Below the pieces are notes generated by a model. The model saw nothing but the letters and a program-made list of their open reading frames with translations, did not search any database and had not been told where the DNA came from. A DNA stretch of 64,000 nt from DASRPD01 sp035646535 (GTDB taxonomy: Bacteria; Actinomycetota; Acidimicrobiia; IMCC26256; JANYLB01). The stretch lies in NCBI GenBank assembly GCA_035646535.1, contig DASRPD010000052.1, positions 1-64,000 on the forward strand, read 5' to 3'. Shown here piece after piece: positions 33,997 to 42,624 of this stretch. Made by a program: the position numbers and the translations under genes. The first letter of the stretch is position 1. The number at the start of each line of letters is the position of its first letter.

Positions 33997-34080
33997 GACC
34001 CTTCTGCACCGTCCTGACAGGTTCATCCCTCTTGTTCACCCGGTGCACGGGCCGGATGGCCAAAGCCGGCGCAGGGATCG

Positions 34081-35426
34081 CTACCGCCCTCGGAACGCGA
34101 TGTTGAGCAGCGCGATGAGACTGTTCACGCCGACGCGAGGGTGCGCCGCTGCGGGGGAGCGCCTGGAATGGCGCGGCGCGATCCTGACCCTGAGCGCGGA
34201 AGCCAGCACGACGACCCGTAGGGGCGACGCGAGCACGAGGGCCTCCCCGTCGACCCCCGCGGCGATCGGTTCGGACGATCGAACCTCGAAGCTCGTCGCC
34301 GTCCACTGCCGCCAGCCTCGCGCTCGTGACACGCCGCCCGTGGTCTGGAGTGCCACCAGCTCGGCCAGGTCGGCCGAGCTCCGGACCTCGACCGCCACGA
34401 TCCCGAGAACGCCTGCGTCGAGACGAGCACGCGTGCCGAACCCGGCGATCCGGTCGAGGTCGTAGACGTTGTTCGAGACCAGGATGAGGTCTGCGGAGTC
34501 CCGCGAGCTCCCCGTCGGGCCTTCGAACTCGAGATCGAAGGGCTCATAGTCGGCGCCGAGAAGCTCCGGCAGCATCCGGGCGACCGTACCGAGCTTGTCG
34601 TCGCGGTACTCGGGTGACTGCACGACGGCGGCGTACACGCCCAGTGACATGTTGTTCACGAACACGCGATCGTTGACCCGTCCGAGATCGATGCGGCGCT
34701 CTCTCCCGTGTTCGAACGCGTCCAACGAACCGATCAGGTCGTTCCGGTCGATACCGAGATCGAGCGCGAGCTGGTTCCGAGTCCCGGCCGGCACGCACAC
34801 GAACGGCACATCGTGTTCCATCGTGAACTCGGCGACCATGGCCTGCGAGCCGTCGCCGCCGGCCATGCCGAGCACGTCGGCCCCCTGACTGATCGCGGCT
34901 CGTGCCAGCTCCTGCAGGTTGTCGTCGCGGCGGAGCATGATCGTCCGCACACCTCGGCTCGCAGCCGCCGCGGCCAGGTCGACCTGTTCCGCCTTGTCAC
35001 CCCCGACGTCGGGTTGATGAGCAGCACGGGTCGACGGGGTCGTGGCGCTACCGGGCCGTCGGCCATGACAGCTGAGCCGGCAGCAGGATGGCGCTCGACG
35101 AGCGCAGCCCGAGCGAGACCCGTCGCGATCGCTACCGTGCCCACCGCGACGAGCAGCCCCACGAACGTCCAGTGCGACGCCAGCGCCCACGCGACCAGTG
35201 CCAGCGCGGCCGCGGCAACGACGATCGCGACGATCCGACGAGCACCCCGGCGGGTCAGGGCGAACCACACCGACACCGAGGCGGCAACACCGCCGAGCCA
35301 GGCGCCGATCAGTGCGACGAAGTTGCGGTAGAGGACGACGCCGACGACCACGAAGGCGATCGCGTACGTCGCCAATGCCGCCAACGCGACGACGCGCCGG
35401 ACGCCGGTCGGCGATCTCTCGCTCAT
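34081..35426 (-). pseudogene. diacylglycerol/lipid kinase family protein, frameshifted
   Basis: Two overlapping frames make one gene. From ATG 35426: three or four membrane helices (about residues 10-100) and the first kinase strand RPVLLINPTSG. The next frame continues GGDKAEQVDLAAAA, LGMAGGDGSQAMVAEF (catalytic GGDGS), CVPAGTRNQLALDLG and a beta-rich C-terminal domain to 34081. The break is at a run of five C (35000-35004; G on the coding strand); a sixth base restores NPTSGGDK and one product of 448 residues. LCB5/YegS-like lipid kinase with an unusual membrane N-terminus. Assembly error or true mutation cannot be told apart here. Confidence 0.85.
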
Positions 35427-35472
35427 GTGACCGGATCCGGCGCGTCGTGGCGTCGAGTGCTGACCGGGTCGG

Positions 35473-35988
35473 TCAGGAAGCCTCGGCTGACGTCGCGTCG
35501 AGCGCCTTCTTCATCGAGTCGACGGTCTCGTCGGTGATCTGCTCGCGCACGATGCTCGCGGGGTTGTACTTGTCGAAGGCCTTCGCCATCTCCTCGGTGT
35601 CGCCGGTGGCGCCGAAGAGGAGGAGCGCGGACGTTCCCTTGGTGAGCTCCTTGCGGACCGTGTCCATGAAGCCGGCCGGCAGGCCCGTCTCCTTGGTGGC
35701 CTTCTCGACCCCGGCGCCGATCGCCATGCCGCCCGCCCAGAGGGCGATGAACCCGAGCGGCGGAAACAGCAGGCCCACGATCATGCCGGTGAGGCCGCCC
35801 CACACCGCGCCCGCAGCCACCGAACCATGGGTCGTGTGCGTCGAGACCCGGCCCGACCGGTGGCGTTCGAGGATCGCGACGTCTTCGAGCCACGCGTAGT
35901 CCAGCTCGGCGAGCGCACGGACAGCATTCATCGCCTTGTGCGCACCGTAGGTCTCGTTGAACTTCAACATGATCACTTCACTGGCCAT
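35473..35988 (-). CDS. DUF1269 family membrane-associated protein
   Basis: 171 residues. Central Gly-rich hydrophobic hairpin (about 55-90: VAAGAVWGGLTGMIVGLL, then FPPLGFIALWAGGMAIGAG) between two soluble parts, matching DUF1269. Members are often near stress or envelope genes and have no assigned function. It is 47 bases upstream of the lipid-kinase gene on the same strand and may share its transcript. Confidence 0.88.
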   Translation of the reverse strand: MASEVIMLKFNETYGAHKAMNAVRALAELDYAWLEDVAILERHRSGRVSTHTTHGSVAAGAVWGGLTGMIVGLLFPPLGFIALWAGGMAIGAGVEKATKETGLPAGFMDTVRKELTKGTSALLLFGATGDTEEMAKAFDKYNPASIVREQITDETVDSMKKALDATSAEAS

Positions 35989-36038
35989 GGGGGTTCTTTC
36001 TTGGTCGGTCGACCGACCGGACCGGGAGGTTGGATGGG

Positions 36039-37151
36039 TCAGAAGGCGTGGGTGAAGCAGCGGTCCCCGACGCTACCGAGCGCGTAGTCGCGATACAGGC
36101 CCGCGAACATCTGACGGGTCCTCTCCGTCCAGTCCATCGCGGCGGGGGCACCGATTCTATGGACCATCTGGGTGTAACCGCCCTCGTACACGCGGTACTC
36201 GGCCCAGGCCCCGGGGTAGTCCTTCACACATGCCACCTCGGCTATCGGCACCGACCCGGTGGCGCTGAAGCGCCGGACCCGATTGCGGTGCGTGTGGCCG
36301 GCGAAGTACCCGGCGATCGCTTCGTGGCGGGCGATGAGCGCGACGAGCGCGTCGCTGTCATCCGGGTTGATGCCGAAGTAGTTCGCCGAGCGGGTGGGGC
36401 TGTCGGGATTCCAGGGATGATGGTGTCCGAACACGAGCATCGGGCGATCCGTCGTCGCCGCAAGCTCTTCGAGCCAGACCAGCTGATCCCGGCTGATCGC
36501 GCCCCTGTCGGATCCGGGAATCACCGTGTCGAGCACGGCGAGCGTGACGCCGGGAAGGTCGATCGCGAACGGCGCGCGATCGGACGCGATGGACTGGGTG
36601 ATCATCGCGTCGTGGTTGCCGCGTACGTGGTGCATCACGTCGCCGAGCCGACCGTAGACGCGGAGGAAGTCGTCGTACTCCTGTTCGGTACCGAGGTTCG
36701 TGAGGTCGCCCTTCACCACGACGGCATCCGGGCCGGCCGCGATGATCTCGTCGACCGCCGCATCGTTCATCACCTCGGGATAGGGCGGGTGCCCGGGTGC
36801 CGCGCCGAGGATCGGGCCCATCTGATCACCCTCGCCGAGGATGCCGCACTCCGTCTCGCCGAAATGCACGTCGTTGGCAGTCGCGATCGTCGCCAGCAGC
36901 CGGCCCGAGGGCCGCGCCAGCGTCTGCACGGTCGCGGGAAGCAACTCGGATGGATCCGCGCCATCCACCGCGAGTGCGTACTCCCGGTCCGGCTCGAGCC
37001 CGGTCACCCGGGCGACGTGGTACGGGCCGGTCGTCGAGACCTCGACCTCACCGACACGAGTCGTCACCTCGACGTGCGGCACGGTCACGAATGTGAGCAC
37101 GACTTCGTCGGGTCCGACGGTGAAGAGCTCCGCATCGCCGATCGCGGTCAT
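36039..37151 (-). CDS. metallophosphoesterase with N-terminal fibronectin-like domain
   Basis: 370 residues. The first about 85 residues are a beta-sandwich resembling the purple-acid-phosphatase N-domain. The calcineurin-type catalytic motifs follow in order: NDVHFG, KGDLTN, RGNHD, FGHHHPW and GHTHRN, supplying the di-metal ligands. No signal peptide, so probably cytosolic. Starts four bases after the stop of the acyl-CoA carboxylase epsilon-like gene and so is the last member of the pccB operon; the connection may be only transcriptional. Substrate unknown. Confidence 0.9.
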   Translation of the reverse strand: MTAIGDAELFTVGPDEVVLTFVTVPHVEVTTRVGEVEVSTTGPYHVARVTGLEPDREYALAVDGADPSELLPATVQTLARPSGRLLATIATANDVHFGETECGILGEGDQMGPILGAAPGHPPYPEVMNDAAVDEIIAAGPDAVVVKGDLTNLGTEQEYDDFLRVYGRLGDVMHHVRGNHDAMITQSIASDRAPFAIDLPGVTLAVLDTVIPGSDRGAISRDQLVWLEELAATTDRPMLVFGHHHPWNPDSPTRSANYFGINPDDSDALVALIARHEAIAGYFAGHTHRNRVRRFSATGSVPIAEVACVKDYPGAWAEYRVYEGGYTQMVHRIGAPAAMDWTERTRQMFAGLYRDYALGSVGDRCFTHAF

Positions 37152-37155
37152 CCCA

Positions 37156-37380
37156 TCACGCGCGGCTTCGGCGGGTGGTGCGACCGGAGCGTTGCCACGC
37201 TCCCCGCGCGAACCCCGTTCGACGGCCCGAGAGCCGGGCTGCCGCCACCCAGCGGGACTGCAACCGGGTATGGCCGGCGACAGGGGCCGGCCGAGACCTC
37301 GTCGCCGCGAGCGCCGCGACGATGGCGGCGATCTCGTCGTTCGTCGCGTCGGGTGAGATCGCGCGGAGTACCGGCGTCAT
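37156..37380 (-). CDS. acyl-CoA carboxylase epsilon subunit
   Basis: 74 residues, too small for most gene callers to name. DATNDEIAAIVAALAATRSR is the helical binding segment of actinobacterial AccE/PccE peptides, and SRWVAAARLSGRR is the Arg/Trp C-terminal motif seen in the family. ATG overlaps the pccB stop by one base (TGATG). Known epsilon peptides stabilise the beta (carboxyltransferase) hexamer and its interaction with the biotinylated alpha subunit. The C-terminus is strongly basic. Confidence 0.8.
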   Translation of the reverse strand: MTPVLRAISPDATNDEIAAIVAALAATRSRPAPVAGHTRLQSRWVAAARLSGRRTGFARGAWQRSGRTTRRSRA

Positions 37381-38993
37381 CAGAGCGGGACGTTGCCATG
37401 CTTGCGCTGCGGAAGCTGCTCCTTCTTGGTGCGCAGCATCTCGAGTGACCGTACGAGCACACGGCGCGTCTCGCGCGGGTCGATGACGTCGTCGACGTAG
37501 CCGCGCTCGGCGGCGCGATACGGGTTCGCGAACCGTTCGGCGTATTCCTCCACCAGCGCTGCCTTGCGCGCGACGGGGTCTGCGGCGGACTCGATCTCCC
37601 GGCGGAAGATGACGTTGGCGGCGCCATTCGCGTCCATCACGGCGATCTCGGCCGACGGCCACGCGTAGGCGAGGTCGGCGCCGATCGACTTCGAGTTCAT
37701 GACCACGAACGCCCCGCCGTATCCCTTGCGGGTGATGATCTGTACGCGCGGCACGGTCGCCTCACAGTAAGCGTAGAGCAGCTTCGCGCCGTGTCGGATG
37801 ATCCCGCCGTACTCCTGGTTCGTGCCGGGGAGGAACCCGGGCACGTCGACGAACGTGACCAGTGGAATGTTGAAGGCGTCGCACGTTCTCACGAACCGGG
37901 ACGCCTTCTCGGCCGCCTCGATGTCGAGGCAGCCCGCGAGCACCTGGGGTTGGTTCCCGACCACGCCCACCACGTGGCCGTCGACCCGGGAAAACCCGCA
38001 CACGATGTTCATCGCCCACAGGGCCTGGATTTCGAAGAAGTCACCGTCGTCCACGATGGCGGCGATCACCTGCTTCATGTCGTACGGCTTGTTGGGCGCG
38101 TCGGGAATCAGCTCGATGATCGCGTCGCACCGCCGTTGCGGGTCGTCTGCCGGTTCGAAGTAGGGCGGTTGTTCGAGGTTGTTCGAGGGGAGAAAGCTGA
38201 GCAGGTACCGAACTTGTTCGAGACATGCGTCTTCGTCGTCGGCGACGAACGTCGCGACGCCCGACTTCGTGGCGTGGGTCATCGCCCCGCCGAGCTCCTC
38301 TTGGGTGACGTCCTCACCGGTCGCGGCCTTCACGACGTCGGGCCCCGTGATGAACATGTGCGACGTGCCCTTCACCATGAAGATGAAATCGGTCATCGCG
38401 GGGGAGTAGACCGCGCCGCCGGCGCAGGGTCCGAGTACCACGCTGATCTGGGGAATCACGCCGGACGCCTTCACGTTGCGGAGGAAGATTCCCCCGTAGG
38501 ACGCGAGCGAGACGACGCCTTCCTGGATGCGGGCACCCGCACCGTCGTTGAGACCGATGAAGGGCGCGCCCACCGACTCGGCGAGGTCCATGACCTTGTG
38601 GATCTTCTCGGCGAAGACCTCACCCAGCGCGCCCCCGAACACGGTGAAGTCCTGCGAGAAGACGAAGACCTTGCGGCCGTCGACTGTGCCCCAGCCGGTG
38701 ACGACGCCGTCGGTGAGCGGCCGGGTGTTCTCGATGCCGAACCCGTGGGCCCGGTGACGGGCCAGCATGTCCAACTCGACGAAGCTGTCCGGGTCCACCA
38801 GCTTGTCGATGCGCTCGCGGGCGGTGAGCTTGCCCCGATCGTGCTGGCGTGTGACCGCCGCGTCGGAACCGGCGTGGAGCGCTTCCTCGCGCAGCACGCC
38901 GAGCTCTTCGAGTCGCTCTTCGATCGGGTGGGCCGCCGGGACGACCGGCGCTGATGCGCCACCGTCTCGGATCTCGTTCTCGTCGACTGCCAT
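37380..38993 (-). CDS. pccB: propionyl-CoA carboxylase beta subunit
   Basis: 537 residues, carboxyltransferase of an acyl-CoA carboxylase (AccD5/PccB type). N-terminal crotonase-like half with GLNDGAGARIQEGV and GPCAGGAVYSPA (acyl-CoA oxyanion loop); C-terminal half with DVPGFLPGTNQE and TRKGYGGAFVVM (biotin/oxyanion side). The residue after PAMTDF is Ile, a substrate-choice position in this family that fits propionyl-CoA. Followed by the epsilon subunit. The biotinylated alpha subunit is not in the window. Makes (S)-methylmalonyl-CoA. Confidence 0.95.
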   Translation of the reverse strand: MAVDENEIRDGGASAPVVPAAHPIEERLEELGVLREEALHAGSDAAVTRQHDRGKLTARERIDKLVDPDSFVELDMLARHRAHGFGIENTRPLTDGVVTGWGTVDGRKVFVFSQDFTVFGGALGEVFAEKIHKVMDLAESVGAPFIGLNDGAGARIQEGVVSLASYGGIFLRNVKASGVIPQISVVLGPCAGGAVYSPAMTDFIFMVKGTSHMFITGPDVVKAATGEDVTQEELGGAMTHATKSGVATFVADDEDACLEQVRYLLSFLPSNNLEQPPYFEPADDPQRRCDAIIELIPDAPNKPYDMKQVIAAIVDDGDFFEIQALWAMNIVCGFSRVDGHVVGVVGNQPQVLAGCLDIEAAEKASRFVRTCDAFNIPLVTFVDVPGFLPGTNQEYGGIIRHGAKLLYAYCEATVPRVQIITRKGYGGAFVVMNSKSIGADLAYAWPSAEIAVMDANGAANVIFRREIESAADPVARKAALVEEYAERFANPYRAAERGYVDDVIDPRETRRVLVRSLEMLRTKKEQLPQRKHGNVPL

Positions 38994-39005
38994 ACGGAGC
39001 TGAGG

Positions 39006-40688
39006 CTACTGCGAGCGTGTGAGCGGCTTGTAGGCGATGCGGTGGGGCTGGTCGGCATCGGTGCCGAGACGCCGGTGGCGGTCGGTCTCGTAGTCGGAGA
39101 AGTTGCCCTCGAACCAGCGGACCTGCGAATCACCTTCGAACGCCAGCACGTGGGTCGCGATCCGGTCGAGGAACCACCGATCGTGACTGATGACGACCGC
39201 GCAGCCGGGGAAGGCCACGAGTGCGTCTTCGAGGGCGCGCAGCGTGTCGACATCGAGATCGTTCGTCGGCTCGTCGAGCAGCAGGACGTTGCCGCCGACC
39301 TTCAGCACCTTGGCGAGCTGCACTCGGTTCCTCTCGCCGCCCGAAAGATCGCCGACCCGCTTCTGCTGATCGGAGCCTTTGAAGTTGAAACCGGAGACGT
39401 ACGCGCGGCCGTGGATCTCGCGGTTGCCGACGACCATACGGTCCACTCCCCCGGTGATCTCGTCGTAGACGGTGTTGGACGAATCGAGCGAGTCGCGGGA
39501 CTGGTCGACAGAGGCGAGCTCGACGGTCGGGCCCACCCGGAGCGTCCCCGCGTCGGGCTGTTCCTGGCCGGTGATCATGCGGAACAGCGTCGTCTTGCCG
39601 GCACCGTTCGGACCGATCACGCCGACGATGCCCCCTGGAGGCAGCCGGAACGACAGCTCCTCGATGAGGAGGCGATCGCCGTAGCCCTTCGTGAGCCCGT
39701 CGGCTTCGACGACGACGTCGCCCAGCCGGCTGCCCGTGGGCACCGTGAGCTGGAGCTTGTCCTGACGGCCCTCGGCCGACTCGGCCTCGGCGTACAGCGT
39801 GTCGTAGGCGTTGATGCGCGCCTTTCCCTTGGCCTGGCGGGCCCGCGGTGACATCTGAATCCAGTCGAGCTCGCGCCGGAGGGTCTTGCGTCGCGCCTCG
39901 TCCGTGTTCTCCTCGTGGGCGAGCCGCTGCTCCTTCTGCTCGAGCCAGGAGGAGTAGTTGCCCTCCCACGGGATGCCGTGGCCGCGATCCAGCTCGAGGA
40001 TCCAGCCCGCGACGTTGTCGAGGAAGTACCGGTCGTGGGTCACGGCCACGACCGTGCCGGGATAATCCTGCAGCGTCCGTTCGAGCCACGCGACCGACTC
40101 GGCGTCGAGATGGTTGGTCGGCTCATCGAGCAACAAGAGGTCGGGACGCGAGAGCAACAGCCGACACAGTGCAACCCGCCGTCGCTCGCCCCCGGACAGG
40201 GTCGCGACGTCGGCATCACCGGGCGGCAGCCGGAGGGAGTCCATCGCGATGTCGATCGTGCGTTCGAGCTCCCAGCCATTGGCGGCGTCGATCTTGGTCT
40301 GGAGCTCGCCCTGTTCGGCCAGCAGCGCGTCGAAGTCCGCGTCGGGCTCGCCCATCGCGGCGCACACCTCGTTGAAGCGATCCAGCAGGGCCTTGACCTC
40401 ACCGAGCCCGTCGGTGACGTTGGCCTGGACGTCCTTGTCCGGATCCAGCTCCGGTTCCTGGGCGAGGAAGCCGACGGTGAAGCCCGGGGCCAGGCGCACC
40501 TCGCCCTGGTAGCCGTCGTCGAGCCCGGCCATGATCCGCAAGAGGCTCGACTTGCCGGCGCCGTTGCCGCCGAGCACGCCGATCTTGGCGCCCGGATACA
40601 TCGAGATGTTGATGCCGCGCAACACCTCTCGGTCCGGAGGATGGAACCGACGGAGGTCGCGCATGGTGATGATGAACTGCGGGGCCAT
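39006..40688 (-). CDS. ettA: energy-dependent translational throttle ABC-F ATPase
   Basis: 560 residues, close to the 555 of E. coli EttA. Two ABC domains: Walker A GGNGAGKSS with signature LSGGERRRVALCR, and Walker A GPNGAGKTT with signature LSGGERNRVQLAK. The linker carries the conserved arm/PtIM region SPRARQAKGKARINAYD. EttA binds the ribosomal E site and senses ATP/ADP. ATG 40688 is preferred over 40697. Ends 12 bases before pccB, which may be read from the same promoter. Confidence 0.95.
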   Translation of the reverse strand: MAPQFIITMRDLRRFHPPDREVLRGINISMYPGAKIGVLGGNGAGKSSLLRIMAGLDDGYQGEVRLAPGFTVGFLAQEPELDPDKDVQANVTDGLGEVKALLDRFNEVCAAMGEPDADFDALLAEQGELQTKIDAANGWELERTIDIAMDSLRLPPGDADVATLSGGERRRVALCRLLLSRPDLLLLDEPTNHLDAESVAWLERTLQDYPGTVVAVTHDRYFLDNVAGWILELDRGHGIPWEGNYSSWLEQKEQRLAHEENTDEARRKTLRRELDWIQMSPRARQAKGKARINAYDTLYAEAESAEGRQDKLQLTVPTGSRLGDVVVEADGLTKGYGDRLLIEELSFRLPPGGIVGVIGPNGAGKTTLFRMITGQEQPDAGTLRVGPTVELASVDQSRDSLDSSNTVYDEITGGVDRMVVGNREIHGRAYVSGFNFKGSDQQKRVGDLSGGERNRVQLAKVLKVGGNVLLLDEPTNDLDVDTLRALEDALVAFPGCAVVISHDRWFLDRIATHVLAFEGDSQVRWFEGNFSDYETDRHRRLGTDADQPHRIAYKPLTRSQ

Positions 40689-40745
40689 ACGGCGCACGGT
40701 AACTCGCGCACGCGACGAGCCGCGCCTCGGCGCCGCCTCGTGCGA

Positions 40746-41138
40746 TCAGAAAAGCCGTTCGGGCTCCTTGACCTCCCGGACAACCATCGGGACGCGCAGC
40801 GCCAGGACGCCGTCGCGGTACTCGAAGTCGTAGTGGGACGGGTCGAGCGAGTCGGCCAGCCGCACGTCACGCACGAGGATGCCCCGCGCACACTCCAGCT
40901 CGAGGGCGCGGTCGCTCTCGGTGCCGCGGATCCGTCGTTCGGCCCGCACCGTGAGCACGTCGCCGTCGACCTGGATGTCGATCGAGTCGATGTCGATGCC
41001 GGGAAGGTCACAGCGCAGCTCGACGTGGTCGGCGCGTTGGACCGCGTCCATCGAGAGTCGGGTGGACGGCCGCGGCGTGCCGAACAGCGCGGTCGCGAGG
41101 CGGTCTGCTTCCCCGTAGCGATCGAATTGCACGAGCAT
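40746..41138 (-). CDS. Hsp20/alpha-crystallin small heat-shock protein
   Basis: 130 residues from ATG 41138. Alpha-crystallin domain from about residue 33: VELRCDLPGIDIDSIDIQVDGDVL, then the Arg/Glu-rich loop RAERRIRG, ending DGVLALRVPMV (the ALxVP motif). An ATP-independent holdase expected to form oligomers. Upstream is a GGAAT/GTT element resembling an ECF-sigma promoter, suggesting stress induction. No HAIR or CIRCE inverted repeat is visible. Confidence 0.92.
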   Translation of the reverse strand: MLVQFDRYGEADRLATALFGTPRPSTRLSMDAVQRADHVELRCDLPGIDIDSIDIQVDGDVLTVRAERRIRGTESDRALELECARGILVRDVRLADSLDPSHYDFEYRDGVLALRVPMVVREVKEPERLF

Positions 41139-41185
41139 CGGAAGCCTTCGGATCGATGGACGCCTCACGGCCGTTCGAGGGGTGG

Positions 41186-41212
41186 AACAGCAGGTCAAGG
41201 GGTCTACATTCC
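41186..41212 (-). promoter_or_regulatory. candidate ECF-sigma promoter of hsp20
   Basis: On the minus strand GGAAT (41212-41208) is followed after 19 bases by GTT (41188-41186), resembling the SigH/SigE/SigR consensus GGAA(T/C)-N18/19-GTT. Transcription would start about 40 bases before the hsp20 ATG. The motif is short, so chance is possible. Confidence 0.45.
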
Positions 41213-41261
41213 GAAGGCAGTCAGCAAACCTAATGGCCTCTCAGTCAGGTTTCAGGAAGGG

Positions 41262-41325
41262 GCTCCAGGACGCGGGGGCTCCAGGGCGCGGGTGCCCCAG
41301 GACGCGGGAGCTCCAGGACGCCGGG
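41262..41325. repeat. four tandem 16-bp repeats
   Basis: Imperfect copies of GCTCCAGGACGCGGGG occupy 41262-41277, 41278-41293, 41294-41309 and 41310-41325, with one to three differences each. The array ends four bases before the stop of the alpha/beta-hydrolase gene, in the gap behind the hsp20 promoter. Confidence 0.85.
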
Positions 41326-41328
41326 ACC

Positions 41329-42177
41329 TCAGGCAACGGAGGCGAGCACCTCGACGAACCGGCGGACGATGCCGAGATGGCCCTCGTCCGGCCAGACCGT
41401 CGCCACCGCACCGCGAAGATGGTGACGCAGGTGCTCGAAGTCGTCCTCGGCTCGGTGGTCCTCGGCCCCGTGGAACACCCGGACGCCGGGTGGCACGTCG
41501 TCAAGGGCGAATCCCCATGGCCGCCAGAGCGCGCACAGGTCGTCGGCCATGCCGCCGGCGCCGCCCGCCAGCGCGATCGTCATCTCCTCGACCAGGGTCC
41601 CTCGGTACCGCGGGTCGGCCTTCATGGCCCGATCGACCGGCGAACCGCCTCCACCGACGTAGCCGGACGGGTTCTCGACCGAGGGCTGCATGAACCGCTC
41701 CACCGCGCGCCGGGCCCGCTTCGGATCGATCCGCGCCACGGCCGCGGTGGGACGCATGCGATCACCCAGGCGTTCCCACGCGCCGGGCACCTCGTCCAGG
41801 GGTCCGGGCATGCTCACGACCGCGACGCCATCCAGGCGGTCGGCGAGGTCGACGGCGCAGGCCAGGGTGTGCAACCCGCCCCCCGACACGCCGGCCACCG
41901 CGAACCGGCCGATCCCGAGCCGGTCCACCAGCGCGGCGACGTCTCGGGCGGTGTCGGCCGGCGCTCGGCCGGGGTCACGGTCGGACTCGCCGTAGCCGGG
42001 ACGGTCGAAGGTGATCAGCCGGATCCGGGCACGCTCGACCGCGTCCGGATCCGGGCAGCACCGCCGCGACCCGGGCGAACCGTGCAGGAACACCACCGGC
42101 CGGCCCGAGGCGTCACCCCACTCCTCGTAGGCGAGCCGTCGACCGTCGTCGAGGTCGACTACGCGAGCTGACGTCAC
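41329..42177 (-). CDS. alpha/beta-hydrolase
   Basis: 282 residues. FLHGSPGSRR is the oxyanion loop, FDRPGYGESD the usual strand-turn, and GVSGGG the nucleophile elbow with Ser; the acid and His are probably in FHGAEDH and DEGHLG. Resembles proline iminopeptidase/haloalkane-dehalogenase-type hydrolases. Its ATG overlaps the epimerase stop (ATGA), placing it last in the ccr-epimerase-hydrolase group. A thioesterase-like role on CoA esters is possible but not shown. Confidence 0.88.
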   Translation of the reverse strand: MTSARVVDLDDGRRLAYEEWGDASGRPVVFLHGSPGSRRCCPDPDAVERARIRLITFDRPGYGESDRDPGRAPADTARDVAALVDRLGIGRFAVAGVSGGGLHTLACAVDLADRLDGVAVVSMPGPLDEVPGAWERLGDRMRPTAAVARIDPKRARRAVERFMQPSVENPSGYVGGGGSPVDRAMKADPRYRGTLVEEMTIALAGGAGGMADDLCALWRPWGFALDDVPPGVRVFHGAEDHRAEDDFEHLRHHLRGAVATVWPDEGHLGIVRRFVEVLASVA

Positions 42178-42575
42178 TCCTGGACGAGCTCGATGAGGGT
42201 GCCGAACGCGGTCTTGGGGTGCACGAACGCGACCGTCGTACCCCGGCTCCCCGGTCGGGGAGCCTCGTCGATGACGCGGTGACCCTCGGCTTTGACGCGC
42301 GCCAGCGCGGCGGCGCAGTCGTCGACGCGATAGCCGACGTGGTGCAGCCCTTCACCCTTGTTGGCCAGATACTTCGCGACCGGTGAGTCGTCACGGATCG
42401 GGGTCAGGAGCTGGACGTAGGAGTCCGCCACCGCCAGCAGCGCCTCTTCCACACCGTCGTGCTCGATGACCTCACGGTGGGAGACCTCGCATCCGAACGT
42501 GTCGTGGTAGTACGCGATCGCGCCATCCAGATCCCGGACGGCGATCGCGACGTGGTCGATCTCGGTGAGAGCCAT
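42174..42575 (-). CDS. methylmalonyl-CoA/ethylmalonyl-CoA epimerase
   Basis: 133 residues from ATG 42575. Vicinal-oxygen-chelate fold: IDHVAIAVRDLDGAIAYYHDTFG, then EALLAV, GEGLHHVGYRVDD (metal His) and LIELVQE (metal Glu). Such epimerases act on both methylmalonyl- and ethylmalonyl-CoA. It sits 49 bases downstream of ccr, whose product is (2S)-ethylmalonyl-CoA, so it can supply the (2R) form required by Ecm and also process the pccB product. Confidence 0.94.
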   Translation of the reverse strand: MALTEIDHVAIAVRDLDGAIAYYHDTFGCEVSHREVIEHDGVEEALLAVADSYVQLLTPIRDDSPVAKYLANKGEGLHHVGYRVDDCAAALARVKAEGHRVIDEAPRPGSRGTTVAFVHPKTAFGTLIELVQE

Positions 42576-42624
42576 GCGCCGATGGTACCGAGCCGATCCC
42601 CTGGCCACGACCCGCTCCACGCGC

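Noticed and set aside
33793..34017. Possible 74-residue gene in the 338-bp gap
   Set aside because: No ribosome-binding site, no recognisable family, and the frame runs through the 13-bp dyad, which explains its sequence constraints better.
33743..34080. Chromosomal replication origin
   Set aside because: Only one perfect DnaA box, no AT-rich element and no origin-linked genes in the window; reported as a DnaA-box cluster instead.
41139..41260. HAIR or CIRCE heat-shock operator before hsp20
   Set aside because: Neither inverted-repeat consensus is present on either strand.
41262..41325. CRISPR-like array
   Set aside because: The 16-bp units are directly adjacent with no spacers, so this is a tandem repeat; no cas genes are present.
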